Shown: in pieces, positions 1-8,472 of the stretch
How positions within the stretch are numbered: position 1 is the stretch's first letter
Layout of the letters: every line of letters begins with the position of its first letter
Assembly (NCBI RefSeq): GCF_024346055.1
Contig: NZ_JAGQCH010000015.1
Span: forward strand, 1-64,000
Reading direction: 5' to 3'
Length of the DNA: 64,000 nt
Source: Cyanobium sp. Cruz CV13-4-11
Lineage (GTDB): Bacteria; Cyanobacteriota; Cyanobacteriia; PCC-6307; Cyanobiaceae
Program-made: the position numbers and the translations under genes
Notes under the pieces: model-generated
Database searches by the model: none
The model's input: only the letters and a program-made list of their open reading frames with translations
Told to the model about the DNA's origin: nothing

Positions 1-421
1 GCGACCAGGTGTGCAGAAACGGGTTCAGATCCGCATCCGGATTGAAGTAATCGATCTGCCCCATCAGGAAATTGTTCGACCATCCGAACAGCGCCTTCAG
101 GGCCGCGTTGAAGTAGGGCCCGCTCTCGAAGGGCGGGATCAACGCCGCCACAGCCAGGCTCGTCACAGCCAGGCACGCCAGCAGGTTCGGCAGCAGCCGC
201 CGCAGCCGCCGCAGGTAGAACGTCCCCAACCGCGGCCAGAACGGCTTGCTGGCCTGGCCCAGCAACGAGCCCATCACCACGTAGCCCGAAATCACGAAGA
301 AGATGTCCACGCCCGTGAACCCACCAGGCAGCCAACCCTTGTTCAGGTGGAACACCAGCACCGCCAGCATCGCCGCACCACGCAGCGCATCGATATCCGG
401 CCGGTAGGCAAAGCCGCCCAC
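1..421 (-). CDS. Acyltransferase 3 family membrane protein (OafA/YrhL-like), partial
   Basis: The reverse strand encodes the N-terminal part of an acyltransferase-3 protein and runs off the left window edge. The translation starts near VGGFAYRPDIDALRG, followed by a first membrane helix with VLVFHL, then GGFTGVDIFFVISGYV and RRLRRLLP, and near the edge NPFLHTWS. The RPDIDALRG, VFH and FVISGY motifs are hallmarks of the OafA/YrhL family, which O-acylates lipopolysaccharide, exopolysaccharide or peptidoglycan in the inner membrane. The start is uncertain: GTG at 421 is used, but a TTG at 493 preceded by a G-rich AGGA-containing stretch is in the same frame. The catalytic C-terminal half is outside the window. 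The acceptor cannot be inferred. Confidence 0.8.
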   Translation of the reverse strand, partial: MGGFAYRPDIDALRGAAMLAVLVFHLNKGWLPGGFTGVDIFFVISGYVVMGSLLGQASKPFWPRLGTFYLRRLRRLLPNLLACLAVTSLAVAALIPPFESGPYFNAALKALFGWSNNFLMGQIDYFNPDADLNPFLHTWS

Positions 422-545
422 CTTGCCACCAACCCCGGCCGCCTTGCCGCTCGCCGCCAGGGCGGCTCCGGTGCTCGTGACGGCGGCGACCAATCCTGCC
501 CCCCTGTGTGGAGGGAAATGTACAGACCAGCCGCCGCCGCCGGGT

Positions 546-1451
546 TCAGCTGGCGGTCAGCGCGGCAACCGGGCTTTCCACCAGACCCGCCAGCCACTCC
601 AGCAGGGCCCTGTTCACCTGGTCGGGCACCTCGTCGTGGGGGCAGTGGCCGGCCTCGAGCACCACTTCGGTCGTGCGGGCCGGCGCGTGCCGCTGGAAGC
701 TGGCCCGGCGGCCGGCCGCGTTGATCCAGGGGTCGCGGATGCCCCAGAGGAGCAGCAACGGCGCCGTCAGTCCGGCGAAGAGTTCGTCGAGGGGCTGGCC
801 GCGAGGGATGTCGAAGACGGTGCGGAACACGCCGAAGGCCCCCGGATCCCGCGAAGGCCGCAGGATCGCCTCCACCAGCTCGTCATCGACATTGGTGCGG
901 TCGAGATAGACCTGATTCAGGGTGCGGCGCACCGTGGCGGGGCGGCGCATGTTCTCGAACAGGAGGCGCTGCAGCACAGGGCTGCGCAGCAGGGCCGACC
1001 CGATCGTCTGGCGGGCGATGGCCCCCCACCCCTGGGGTGGCTGCTGCTCGTCGCTGAAGGGGCCGGCGGCGTTCAGCAGCGCCACGCCCGCGGCCCGCTC
1101 GCCCAGGGCGGCGCCGGCAGCCAGGGCGGCAAAGCCGCCGAGGGAGTTCCCCACCAGCACCGTGGGCCGGCCGATCCGCTCCTCCACATAGGCGCAGAGC
1201 TGGTCGCGCCAGAGGGCGCCGCCGTAGGTGAGGCCAGCGGGTTTGGCGCTGCGGCCGAAGCCCAGCAGATCGATGGCATGGACCTCATGGGTGAGGGCCA
1301 GTACGGGGATATTGAAGCGCCAGTGATCGGTGGAGGCGCCGAAGCCGTGCACTAAGAGGACGGCCGGCCCGGTGGGCTGCTGCGGAGCCGCGCGCACGGC
1401 GTGCACCCGATGGCCCAGGAACTGCCAGGGGGTTTCGGGTGACGAAGCCAT
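546..1451 (-). CDS. Alpha/beta hydrolase
   Basis: A 301-residue alpha/beta-hydrolase fold protein beginning MASSPETPWQFLGH. Visible motifs are the oxyanion-hole HGFG (LLVHGFGAST, about residue 33), the nucleophile elbow GNSLGG (about residue 100), a late acid region GIRDPWINAAG, and the catalytic histidine in EAGHCPHDEVP near the C-terminus. This pattern is typical of the cyanobacterial and plastid hydrolase group that includes pheophytinase-like enzymes, but no substrate can be assigned. The ATG at 1451 is preferred over upstream extensions because homology begins right after it. The gene is divergent from the small membrane protein at 1530. Confidence 0.85.
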   Translation of the reverse strand: MASSPETPWQFLGHRVHAVRAAPQQPTGPAVLLVHGFGASTDHWRFNIPVLALTHEVHAIDLLGFGRSAKPAGLTYGGALWRDQLCAYVEERIGRPTVLVGNSLGGFAALAAGAALGERAAGVALLNAAGPFSDEQQPPQGWGAIARQTIGSALLRSPVLQRLLFENMRRPATVRRTLNQVYLDRTNVDDELVEAILRPSRDPGAFGVFRTVFDIPRGQPLDELFAGLTAPLLLLWGIRDPWINAAGRRASFQRHAPARTTEVVLEAGHCPHDEVPDQVNRALLEWLAGLVESPVAALTAS

Positions 1452-1529
1452 GGACGCAGGGGCGTAGCGGTGAAGGACGATGCTAGGAAGCCCGGCCAGC
1501 GTGCGGCCCCGCCCCCTGCGCCTGCCGAG

Positions 1530-1850
1530 ATGTCCGACGCCTTCACCTTCGCCGACCTGAGCCCGTTGCTGCCGGGGGTGGCCCTGTGGGCCCTGGCCCT
1601 TTACCTGCCCCTGAGCGTGCCGCTGGGCCGGCTGGAGCAGGCCCTGGCTGAGGGTTCCCTGGAGGAAGGGCTGCAGCAACTGGTGCTGGTGGGCAGCAGC
1701 CTGCTGCTGGCCCTGGCGGTGGGACTGGTGGCGGAGCTGGTGCTGAGCTGGGCCCTCGGCCCCGGCTGGGCCGGAAGCCTGGGCCTGATCGCCGTGCTGG
1801 GGGGCCTCTCGCTCAGCCTGGCCGCCGGCAGGGACGACCGGCAGCGCTGA
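1530..1850 (+). CDS. Conserved hypothetical small membrane protein
   Basis: A small hydrophobic protein of 106 residues from the ATG at 1530 (MSDAFTFADLSPLLPG); the frame is open back to a GTG at 1470. Two to three hydrophobic segments are visible: GVALWALALYLPLSVPLG, a long leucine/valine-rich stretch around LLLALAVGLVAELVLSWALG, and a C-terminal LGLIAVLGGLSLSLAAG. No catalytic motif is seen. Its last codons and stop lie inside a perfect 26-bp inverted repeat. The function is unknown; it resembles short conserved membrane proteins of picocyanobacteria. Confidence 0.6.
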   Translation: MSDAFTFADLSPLLPGVALWALALYLPLSVPLGRLEQALAEGSLEEGLQQLVLVGSSLLLALAVGLVAELVLSWALGPGWAGSLGLIAVLGGLSLSLAAGRDDRQR

Positions 1851-1877
1851 AGCCGGTCGTCCCTGCCGGCGGCCAGG
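1817..1877. terminator. Perfect 26-bp inverted repeat between convergent genes
   Basis: Left arm 1817-1842 and right arm 1852-1877 are exact reverse complements over 26 bp, with a 9-nt loop (AGCGCTGAA). The left arm is the coding 3' end of the plus-strand gene, whose TGA stop lies in the loop. The right arm ends just before the stop of the minus-strand antiporter gene at 1881. There is no T-tract, so it would act as a very stable bidirectional hairpin (terminator or mRNA 3'-end stabiliser) rather than a classical intrinsic terminator. Confidence 0.75.
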
Positions 1878-1880
1878 GGA

Positions 1881-3230
1881 TCAGGCGGCCTGTTCGGTGG
1901 AGCCCTCGGCGGGGACCTCGACGCCGCTGAGCGCCAGGCGCAGCAACAACGGCGCCAGGAAGGTGGTGCCGATCACCATCAGCAGGATGGCCGCCTCCAG
2001 GGGCGCCGAGAGGATGCCAGCCTGGCTGCCCAGACCCAGGAAGATCAGACCGACCTCGCCGCGGGGCATCATCCCCAGGCCCACCACCAGCCGGTTGGTC
2101 TTCTCCTTGCTGAGGTAGCTCCAACCGGCGGCCACCTTGCCGGCGATGGCGACGGCCAGCAGGAACAGGGCCACCACCAGCCCTTCGCGGTTGGCAGGGT
2201 TGAGGGGATTCATCACCGACAGGTCGAGGGCGCTGCCGATCAACACGAAGAACACCGTGGCGAACAGGGCCACCAGGGGCTTCACCGACTGCTGGATCGC
2301 CTTGGTGTGCTTGGAGGCACTGAGGATCAGGCCGGCGGCAAAGGCCCCCAGGGCCGCCTCGAGGCCGATGGCCTCGGCGACGAAGCAGCACAGGCCCAGC
2401 ACCACGAAACCGGCCACCACCACTTCCCCCGGCGCCTTGAGGCGATCGAGGACCCAGTCGAAGACCGGCGCACCGGTGCGGCTCAGGAACAGGGCCACGG
2501 CCACGAACACCGCCGCCGCCAGCACCAGCTGCAGGATCGGACCGGCGGCGATCACCCCGTCACCGGCCAGGGCCACCACCACCGCCAGGATCACGATGCC
2601 GAAGATGTCGTCGAGCACGGCGGCGCCGATCACGGTCTGGCCTTCCCGGGTCTTGAGGAACTTCAGTTCGCCGAAGACGCTGGCGGTGATGCCGATGCTG
2701 GTGGCGGTCATCGAGGCGCCGGCGAACACCGCCGGGAACAGCGGCACATGGAAGAGGAGGACCAGACCGGCCGTGCCCAGGGCGAAGGGCAGCACCACGC
2801 CGGTGAGGGCCACGGTGGTGGCCTGCTGGCCCACGGCCATCAGCTCGTCGAGTTCGCTTTCCAGGCCCGTGAGAAACAGCAGGGCATAGAGGCCGAGCTT
2901 GGAGGTGGCCTCCAGGGAGGGGAAGCTCTCGGTGTAGATCTCAGCCACCGTCTCGGGGCTGACGCCGGCGCAGGAGCCGACAAGATCGAGCATGACCTGG
3001 TTGATCTCGGCGTGAACGGCCGGCGGCAGGATCAGGTGCAGACCGGTGACGCCGATCACCACACCCGCCACCAGTTCCCCGAGGATCGTGGGCAGCTTGA
3101 GGCGCACCATCAGCTCGGCCAGGGCCCTGGCCGTCAGGAAGATCACCAGGTAGAGCCCCACCTGCAGCAGGGTTTCCACCGTCTCGATCTGGGTGCTGCC
3201 GACCTCGAGCAGCAGGCTGGGCGCGACCAT
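1881..3230 (-). CDS. Cation:proton antiporter (CPA2, NapA/KefB type)
   Basis: A polytopic membrane protein of about 449 residues with the CPA2 Na+(K+)/H+ exchanger fold. Visible landmarks are KLPTILGELVAGVVIG near residue 43 (first core helix), LFLTGLESELDELM, SMTATSIGITASVFGEL, the conserved acidic pair in VLDDIFGIVILAV that forms the ion site, AALGAFAAGLILS, and MMPRGEVGLIFLGLG near the C-terminus. No cytosolic TrkA-N domain follows, so this is a short NapA-like form. ATG 3230 (MVAPSLLLEVGST) is chosen; an in-frame GTG about 50 nt upstream (VTDADALSVFS) is an alternative. Role: sodium/pH homeostasis in plasma or thylakoid membrane. It is divergent from glgP. Confidence 0.85.
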   Translation of the reverse strand: MVAPSLLLEVGSTQIETVETLLQVGLYLVIFLTARALAELMVRLKLPTILGELVAGVVIGVTGLHLILPPAVHAEINQVMLDLVGSCAGVSPETVAEIYTESFPSLEATSKLGLYALLFLTGLESELDELMAVGQQATTVALTGVVLPFALGTAGLVLLFHVPLFPAVFAGASMTATSIGITASVFGELKFLKTREGQTVIGAAVLDDIFGIVILAVVVALAGDGVIAAGPILQLVLAAAVFVAVALFLSRTGAPVFDWVLDRLKAPGEVVVAGFVVLGLCCFVAEAIGLEAALGAFAAGLILSASKHTKAIQQSVKPLVALFATVFFVLIGSALDLSVMNPLNPANREGLVVALFLLAVAIAGKVAAGWSYLSKEKTNRLVVGLGMMPRGEVGLIFLGLGSQAGILSAPLEAAILLMVIGTTFLAPLLLRLALSGVEVPAEGSTEQAA

Positions 3231-3391
3231 GAACGAAATCAGTGGCGAAAAGACGCTAAGGGCGTCAGCGTCGGTCACGTGTTCCGTTGCTGATCTCCCA
3301 ACAGGCCGGGCGGGAGGAATGGCAACCACCGCTACGGTCTGGAAACGCACGGCAAGACCTGTGCCTGAGGGACCACCGCGCGCCGACCGCC

Positions 3392-5953
3392 ATGACCGAC
3401 CTACAACCCCGCAACCTGAGCCTGCCCACACCCGGGTGCTTCGCGGACCCCGATCGCAGCGGCCTGACGGCGACGGATGTGTTCGACGGCATGACCGAAC
3501 ACCTCTTCTACACACTCGGCAAGCTCGCCCCCAGCGCCAGCCGCCACGACCTCTACATGGCGCTCAGTTACGCCGTGCGTGACCGGCTGATGACCCGCTA
3601 CCTGGCGGGCATCGAAGCGATCTCCGCCAATCCCAAGCGGATCGTGGCCTACCTCTCGGCCGAATTTCTGATCGGCCCCCAGCTCGGCAACAACCTGCTG
3701 ATGCTCGGCATCCAGGAGGAAGCCGCCGAAGCCCTCAAGCAGTTCGGCATCAACGACATCGAGGAGATCCTCGACGTGGAGGAGGAGCCGGGCCTGGGCA
3801 ATGGCGGACTGGGCCGCCTGGCCGCCTGCTTCCTCGAATCCCTTGCCTCCCTCGAGATCCCCGCCACCGGCTACGGCATCCGCTACGAATTCGGCATCTT
3901 CGACCAGCTCATCCGCGACGGCTGGCAGGTGGAGATCACCGACAAGTGGCTCAAGGCCGGCTGGCCCTGGGAAATCCCCCACCCCGACCAGGCCTGTTTC
4001 GTGGGCTTCGGCGGCCACACGGAGAGCTACCGCGACCAGAACGGCGCCTACCGGGTGCGCTGGATTCCCGCCGAGCACGCCATCGGCGTCCCCCACGACG
4101 TGCCGGTGCTGGGCTACCGGGTCAACACCTGCGACCGGCTGCGCCTCTGGCGGGCCGATGCCACCGAGTCCTTCGACTTCTATGCCTTCAACAGCGGCGA
4201 CTACTACGGCGCCGTGGAGGAGAAGGTGGGCTCAGAGACCCTCTGCAAGGTGTTGTATCCCAACGACGGCACCGCCAAGGGCCGCCAGCTGCGCCTCAAG
4301 CAGCAGCACTTCTTCGTCAGCTGCTCGCTGCAGGACATGATCCGCAGCCTCGATGCCCGCGGCATTCCCATCCAGGACTTCCCCCAGCACTGGGCCGTCC
4401 AGCTCAACGACACCCACCCCTCGATCGCCGTCGCCGAGCTGATGCGGCTGCTGCTCGACGACAAGCACCTGGAGTGGGACGCCGCCTGGGCCATCACCAC
4501 CGCCTGCCTCTCCTACACCAACCACACCCTGCTGCCCGAGGCCCTCGAGAAGTGGGGCCTCGATCTGTTCGGCTCCCTGTTGCCCCGCCACCTGGAGCTG
4601 ATCTTCGAGATCAACCGCCGCTTCCTCCAGCAAGTGCGACTCAGGTACCCCGGCAACGACGCCGTGCTGCGCCGCCTGTCGATCATCGATGAAGCCGGAG
4701 ACAAGGCCGTGCGCATGGCCCACCTCGCCACCGTCGGCTCCCACCACGTCAACGGCGTCGCCGCCCTGCACAGCGCCCTGGTCAAGCAGGACCTGTTCCC
4801 CGAGTTCGCCGCCCTCTGGCCCGAGAAGTTCACGAACGTCACCAATGGCGTGACACCACGCCGCTGGGTGGCCCTGGCCAACCCCCAGCTTTCGGCCCTG
4901 CTCGATGCCTCGATCGGCAACGGCTGGGTGCGCAACCTCGATGAGCTGCGCCAGCTGGAGCGCTACGCCGACGACAGCGGCTTCCTCGAGAACTGGGGGG
5001 CCACCAAGCTGTCGGTGAAGCGCCACCTCACCAACTACATCCATCGCCACACGGGCGTGCTGGTGGATCCGGCCTCGATGTTCGACGTGCAGGTGAAGCG
5101 CATCCACGAGTACAAGCGCCAGCACCTCAACGCCCTCCAGGTGATCGCCCAGTACCTGCGCATCAAGAACGGACGCGCCGATGGCCTCGCCCCCCGCACC
5201 GTGATCTTCGGCGGCAAGGCCGCCCCGGGCTATGCCATGGCCAAGCTGATCATCCGCTTCATCAACGGCATCGCCGATGTGGTGAACGCCGACCCCGACA
5301 TGGACGGACGCCTGCGCGTCATCTTCCTGGCCGATTACAACGTCAAGCTCGGTGAGCGCGTCTACCCCGCCGCCGACCTCTCCGAGCAGATCTCCACTGC
5401 CGGCCTGGAAGCCTCCGGCACCGGCAACATGAAATTCATGATGAACGGAGCCCTCACCATCGGCACCCTCGATGGGGCGAACGTGGAAATCCGCGAGCAG
5501 GTGGGGGCCGACAACTTCTTCCTCTTCGGCCGCACCACCGAAGGCATCGCCGCCCTCAGACACGAGGGCTACCGGCCCTGGGAGTTGATCGCCTCCACCC
5601 CGGAGCTGCCGGAGGTGCTGCACCTGATCGAAAGCGGCCACTTCAGCAATGGCGACAAAGAGCTGTTCCGGCCGCTGTTGGACAATCTCACGGGGCATGA
5701 CCCGTTCTTCGTGCTGGCCGACTTCGAGGCCTACCTGCAGGCCCAGCAGGCCGTCAGCGACGCCTGGAGCGACCGACCGCGCTGGAACCGGATGTCCCTG
5801 CTGAACACCGCCCGCAGTGGCCTGTTCTCCTCGGATCGCTCAATCCGGGAGTACAGCGAACGGATCTGGCAGACGGAGGAATTTCCCGTGACCATCACCT
5901 GCGAGATCGACGAGTTTCCGGCCAAGGGGCGCAAGCTGCCGGCGGCCCAGTGA
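3392..5953 (+). CDS. glgP: Glycogen/starch phosphorylase
   Basis: An 853-residue glycosyltransferase-35 enzyme that phosphorolyses alpha-1,4-glucan to glucose-1-phosphate using pyridoxal phosphate. Visible are the N-terminal GNGGLGRLAACFLESLA, FSGDYY-like FNSGDYYGAVEEKV, AVQLNDTHPSIAVAEL, the KVLYPNDG loop, DVQVKRIHEYKRQ, and the PLP site EASGTGNMKFMMNG with its lysine, followed by IGTLDGANVEI. Length is normal for the family. The ATG at 3392 (MTDLQPRNLS) is used although the frame is open upstream. It acts in night-time or stress mobilisation of glycogen in the cytosol. The divergent neighbour is the antiporter; the roughly 160-bp spacer should hold both promoters. Confidence 0.97.
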   Translation: MTDLQPRNLSLPTPGCFADPDRSGLTATDVFDGMTEHLFYTLGKLAPSASRHDLYMALSYAVRDRLMTRYLAGIEAISANPKRIVAYLSAEFLIGPQLGNNLLMLGIQEEAAEALKQFGINDIEEILDVEEEPGLGNGGLGRLAACFLESLASLEIPATGYGIRYEFGIFDQLIRDGWQVEITDKWLKAGWPWEIPHPDQACFVGFGGHTESYRDQNGAYRVRWIPAEHAIGVPHDVPVLGYRVNTCDRLRLWRADATESFDFYAFNSGDYYGAVEEKVGSETLCKVLYPNDGTAKGRQLRLKQQHFFVSCSLQDMIRSLDARGIPIQDFPQHWAVQLNDTHPSIAVAELMRLLLDDKHLEWDAAWAITTACLSYTNHTLLPEALEKWGLDLFGSLLPRHLELIFEINRRFLQQVRLRYPGNDAVLRRLSIIDEAGDKAVRMAHLATVGSHHVNGVAALHSALVKQDLFPEFAALWPEKFTNVTNGVTPRRWVALANPQLSALLDASIGNGWVRNLDELRQLERYADDSGFLENWGATKLSVKRHLTNYIHRHTGVLVDPASMFDVQVKRIHEYKRQHLNALQVIAQYLRIKNGRADGLAPRTVIFGGKAAPGYAMAKLIIRFINGIADVVNADPDMDGRLRVIFLADYNVKLGERVYPAADLSEQISTAGLEASGTGNMKFMMNGALTIGTLDGANVEIREQVGADNFFLFGRTTEGIAALRHEGYRPWELIASTPELPEVLHLIESGHFSNGDKELFRPLLDNLTGHDPFFVLADFEAYLQAQQAVSDAWSDRPRWNRMSLLNTARSGLFSSDRSIREYSERIWQTEEFPVTITCEIDEFPAKGRKLPAAQ

Positions 5954-5982
5954 GGGTGGCCTGAAACAGGAGGGGGGGCGGC

Positions 5983-6483
5983 TCAAGCGCCCCGGTGATC
6001 GGGCAGGTCAGGGGTCTGGTGCAGCAGGCGGTTGAGACGCAGGCGGTCGGCGTTGAGGGGGTCGGGCGCCAGTTCACCGGCCACCTCCCGGAAGGTCTGC
6101 TCCACGGGCTCGGGCACCCTCACATCGAAGATGCGCTCCATCAGGGCCTCGATCGAGAACAGGTGGGCGTTGATGTTCTCCAGATCGGCCATGGCCTGCT
6201 GGATGGCGTCGCTTTCGGGCGGGGCCTCGCCACTGGCCTCCTGGAGTCCGGGTTCGGGGGCCACAGGGTTGGGGGGGGCGTCGCCGTCGCCGTGCTGCTT
6301 CTGGAGCTCCTCCAGCACACGGCCGGCCAGGGTTCGGAACGACTGCAGGGCGGCCCAGTTGAGCTCCTGCTGCTGACGGAGACTGGGGTTTTCGCGGATC
6401 AGCCGGTCGTGTTCCCGATAGAACCGCTGGCAATCAGGACATTGGCAGGGCTCTTCTGGCACCGCGTCCCTTCTTTCATTCAA
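5983..6483 (-). CDS. Conserved hypothetical protein with N-terminal CxC-x2-C motif
   Basis: A 166-residue soluble protein, not assigned to a known function. It opens MNERRDAVPEEPCQCPDCQRFY, containing a cysteine cluster (C-x-C-x2-C) that could bind zinc. A glutamine-rich helical stretch follows (RQQQELNWAALQSF), then a proline/glutamate-rich linker and a second helical part with DLENINAHLFSIEALMERIF. It sits 17 bp upstream (in transcription order, downstream) of the small gene at 6501-6818 and may be co-transcribed with it. Similar genes are expected only in picocyanobacteria; this is inference from style, not a search. Confidence 0.6.
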   Translation of the reverse strand: MNERRDAVPEEPCQCPDCQRFYREHDRLIRENPSLRQQQELNWAALQSFRTLAGRVLEELQKQHGDGDAPPNPVAPEPGLQEASGEAPPESDAIQQAMADLENINAHLFSIEALMERIFDVRVPEPVEQTFREVAGELAPDPLNADRLRLNRLLHQTPDLPDHRGA

Positions 6484-6500
6484 CGACCATCATGGCACCG

Positions 6501-6818
6501 TCAGGCCGCCAGGGGGTCCTGATCGGGCCGATCGCCCGCCTCACTGAGCAGCGGCAGGGGAATTTCAATCGAGCTGACCACCTGAATCACATCGCGCAGG
6601 CGCATGGAATCGGCAAACCAGCCCATGGCCTGTTCGACGTCGCAGCGGCGTTCGGCATCGCTGGCCTGCTCCTCATGGGCGTCGGCCAGCAGGGCCAGCC
6701 AGCAAAGGCAGCGGGCCTGCACCACCGAGAGATCCAGTTCATCGGGATGGGCATGGGCGATGGCCTCGCTCTCCTGTTGCACCAGCAGGCGCAGGCGCAG
6801 GTCGTGAAGCTGGGTCAT
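6501..6818 (-). CDS. Conserved hypothetical protein
   Basis: A 105-residue, mostly helical acidic protein (MTQLHDLRLRLLVQQESEAI...). There is no signal peptide or membrane segment. Features that can be seen are an alanine/cysteine-rich helix VVQARCLCWLALLADAHEEQ and a long amphipathic C-terminal part ending DRPDQDPLAA. It is 17 bp from the next minus-strand gene (ending direction toward 6483), which suggests a two-gene transcript. Function unknown. Confidence 0.55.
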   Translation of the reverse strand: MTQLHDLRLRLLVQQESEAIAHAHPDELDLSVVQARCLCWLALLADAHEEQASDAERRCDVEQAMGWFADSMRLRDVIQVVSSIEIPLPLLSEAGDRPDQDPLAA

Positions 6819-6906
6819 CCACTGCTGACGACTGGGGCCACGCTAGCGGGAGCGTCCGCTTTGGGAAGCCCACCAGTGGTAGCGCTCGTTACGGCCAGGC
6901 CAGGGT

Positions 6907-7157
6907 TCAGTTGCCGGCGTAGGCGATGCCGGCCTCCACCTCTGCGATCGCCTGATTCACCAGGGTGATCGCCCGGTCACGGTGGCCACCTTTATTGGGG
7001 CGGCCATCTGCAGGGACGACCGGGCGCTGAACAGCGCATTCAGGGCGTTCTGCATGTTGGGCTGCTGGGCGACGGCGACACCCGAGGCGACGACCGCACC
7101 GGCGAGGAAGGCGGCAGGGACGGCCCGCCAGGGGGAAGGCAGGGGACGGGGAGCCAT
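6907..7157 (-). pseudogene. Small secreted protein of the 'MQNAL...NKGGHR' type, frameshifted
   Basis: The reverse strand starts MAPRPLPSPWRAVPAAFLAG (signal peptide), continues QQPNMQNALNALFSARSSLQMAAP, then loses frame. Reading one base out of phase gives PNKGGHRDRAITLVNQAIAE followed by VEAGIAYAGN and a stop at 6907. The combined translation matches a widespread small periplasmic family (MQNAL.AL..A...L......KGGHR..A..LV..AI.EV..GI). The lesion is at a C/G homopolymer (6997-7000): four bases where five are needed. It is either a real pseudogene or a homopolymer sequencing error. The family's function is unknown. Confidence 0.7.
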
Positions 7158-7555
7158 GGCCTTAAGAAATTCTCAAGAAAAATCTAGGCTGGCCCTGGCC
7201 CGCCGCAAGCCGTCCCTGCCGGGGCTGCGGGGCTGGCGGGAGGTCTACCCACGGGCTCCGGCCCAGGAAATCGTCGCCCTGACCGGCTGAGATCCAGCCC
7301 CCCCTTGCCCTCCTGGCCCGGCAGGGCGCACGCTGCCAGCCCAGGAGACTCCAGTGGGAGCCTGGAGTCCCTGGCCGGATCAGGCCCGCAGACGCTCACC
7401 TGGCCGGGGCCGCGGCAGATCAAAGTGAAGGCTCGATGACAGGCCGCTGAAAGAAGGCTCATTCTTGTGGCATGGTGAAAGCCTTGGCCAAGTTCGCCTC
7501 ACCGAGGCTTGGGCCAACTTTCCCCCAAGCCTCTCCGTACCACCCACCACAAACC
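7158..7555. other. Intergenic stretch without a convincing gene
   Basis: About 400 bases separate two broken genes. The plus strand holds a 44-codon open frame (7156-7290, MALRNSQEKSRLALARRKPS...) that I do not recognise and do not call. Two small hairpins are visible: an 8-bp stem 7347-7354/7362-7369 (GACTCCAG) and a perfect 10-bp inverted repeat 7504-7513/7524-7533 (GAGGCTTGGG) just ahead of the PEP-CTERM-like pseudogene, which could be part of its leader. Nothing else is evident. Confidence 0.4.
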
Positions 7556-8280
7556 ATGTTCCCGACCCATCCCCGTTTCAGACCCTGGATGGCGGCCAAG
7601 GCCGGCCTCTTGGCGGTGACGGCTGCTCTGGCCATCCAATCCGGTGAGTCGACGGCTGCCGAGCCGGCTCCCGGCGACTTCATCGACTGCGCTGTCAGCG
7701 AGATCATCGCCGGCACCTGCTACGGCGGCGACATCACCGTCGGCGACAAGACCCTCACCAACTTCGACTTCAGTGGGATGGTCGTTGATGCGTCCGATCG
7801 GATGCTCTTCACCCAAGTCACTGATTTCGAATATTAGTTCCAGTACAACTTCTTGCCCGTCCAACGCACCAACTCGTCCGGCTTCTTCAGCTACACGGTG
7901 AGTGTCAACCCCATCGGCCTTGCCCAAGGGAATGAGTTCTGGAAGGCCCAGTCCAACATCACGGGCAGCACCTTCACCAACGGCTCCATCTCCACCACGG
8001 TGACCTCCAACCCTGCCATCGCCCCGGCGACTTACGGCAGCCCCCCCTGAGCAACCCGAGCCTGGAAAGCTTCTTCGGCCCTGGCATCACCTCCGCGGTC
8101 TTCACACAGTCCTTCGACGTGGCTGGTGGCCCGAACGCCGCCCTGGTCAACTCGGTTGGCCTCTCGCTGACCCAGCGGCGCTCCGGCAACGAAGTCCCCG
8201 GCCCTCTGCCCATCCTGGGTGCCGGTGTGGCCTTCGGCCTCTCCCGCAAGCTCCGCCAGCGCGTCCGCCAGGCCGCCTGA
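7556..8280 (+). pseudogene. PEP-CTERM-like secreted protein, nonsense mutation plus frameshift
   Basis: From ATG 7556 the translation has a signal peptide (FRPWMAAKAGLLAVTAALAI) and then a beta-rich body. A TAG at 7835-7837 interrupts it after TQVTDFEY, but the same frame continues FQYNFLPVQRTNSSGFFSYT to 8050. There a run of seven C residues (8041-8047) shifts the frame by one. The next frame gives LSNPSLESFFGPGITSA and ends with a sorting tail, VPGPLPILGAGVAFGLSRKL, then basic residues and TGA at 8278-8280. VPGPLPxLGAxxAFxxSRxLRxR is the cyanobacterial variant of the PEP-CTERM signal recognised by exosortase. Two separate lesions suggest a true pseudogene. Confidence 0.75.
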
Positions 8281-8325
8281 TTCTCACCAGGAGTTCTCCC
8301 GCAAGGGAAAACCCTCGTTCCATTC

Positions 8326-8354
8326 GCCTCTCCCTTCCGGGAGAGGCTTTTTTT
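8326..8354 (+). terminator. Intrinsic terminator after the PEP-CTERM-like pseudogene
   Basis: A perfect 9-bp stem GCCTCTCCC / GGGAGAGGC with a TTCC loop is followed directly by seven T residues (8348-8354). It lies 46 bases past the pseudogene stop and is a textbook Rho-independent terminator on the plus strand. Confidence 0.9.
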
Positions 8355-8472
8355 GCCCATTCACAGCGGCCAGCGCCGCAGGCGAGACAGCAAGCTTGGC
8401 AAGGGGTAAGGTTGTGGGGCCGTCCTGGATGATCAGCACTACGAGCCAGATGGCCCGTCGTCTGCAGAAACA

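Noticed and set aside
6841-6900. Repeat-like sequence GCTAGCGGGAGCGTCCGCTTTGGG between two minus-strand genes
   Set aside because: It has local inverted symmetry but no second copy was found in the window by eye, so no repeat is claimed.
7156-7290. 44-codon plus-strand open frame (MALRNSQEKSRLALARRKPS...)
   Set aside because: It starts inside the end of the divergent small-protein gene, has no recognisable similarity, no clear ribosome site, and high-GC sequence makes such frames common.
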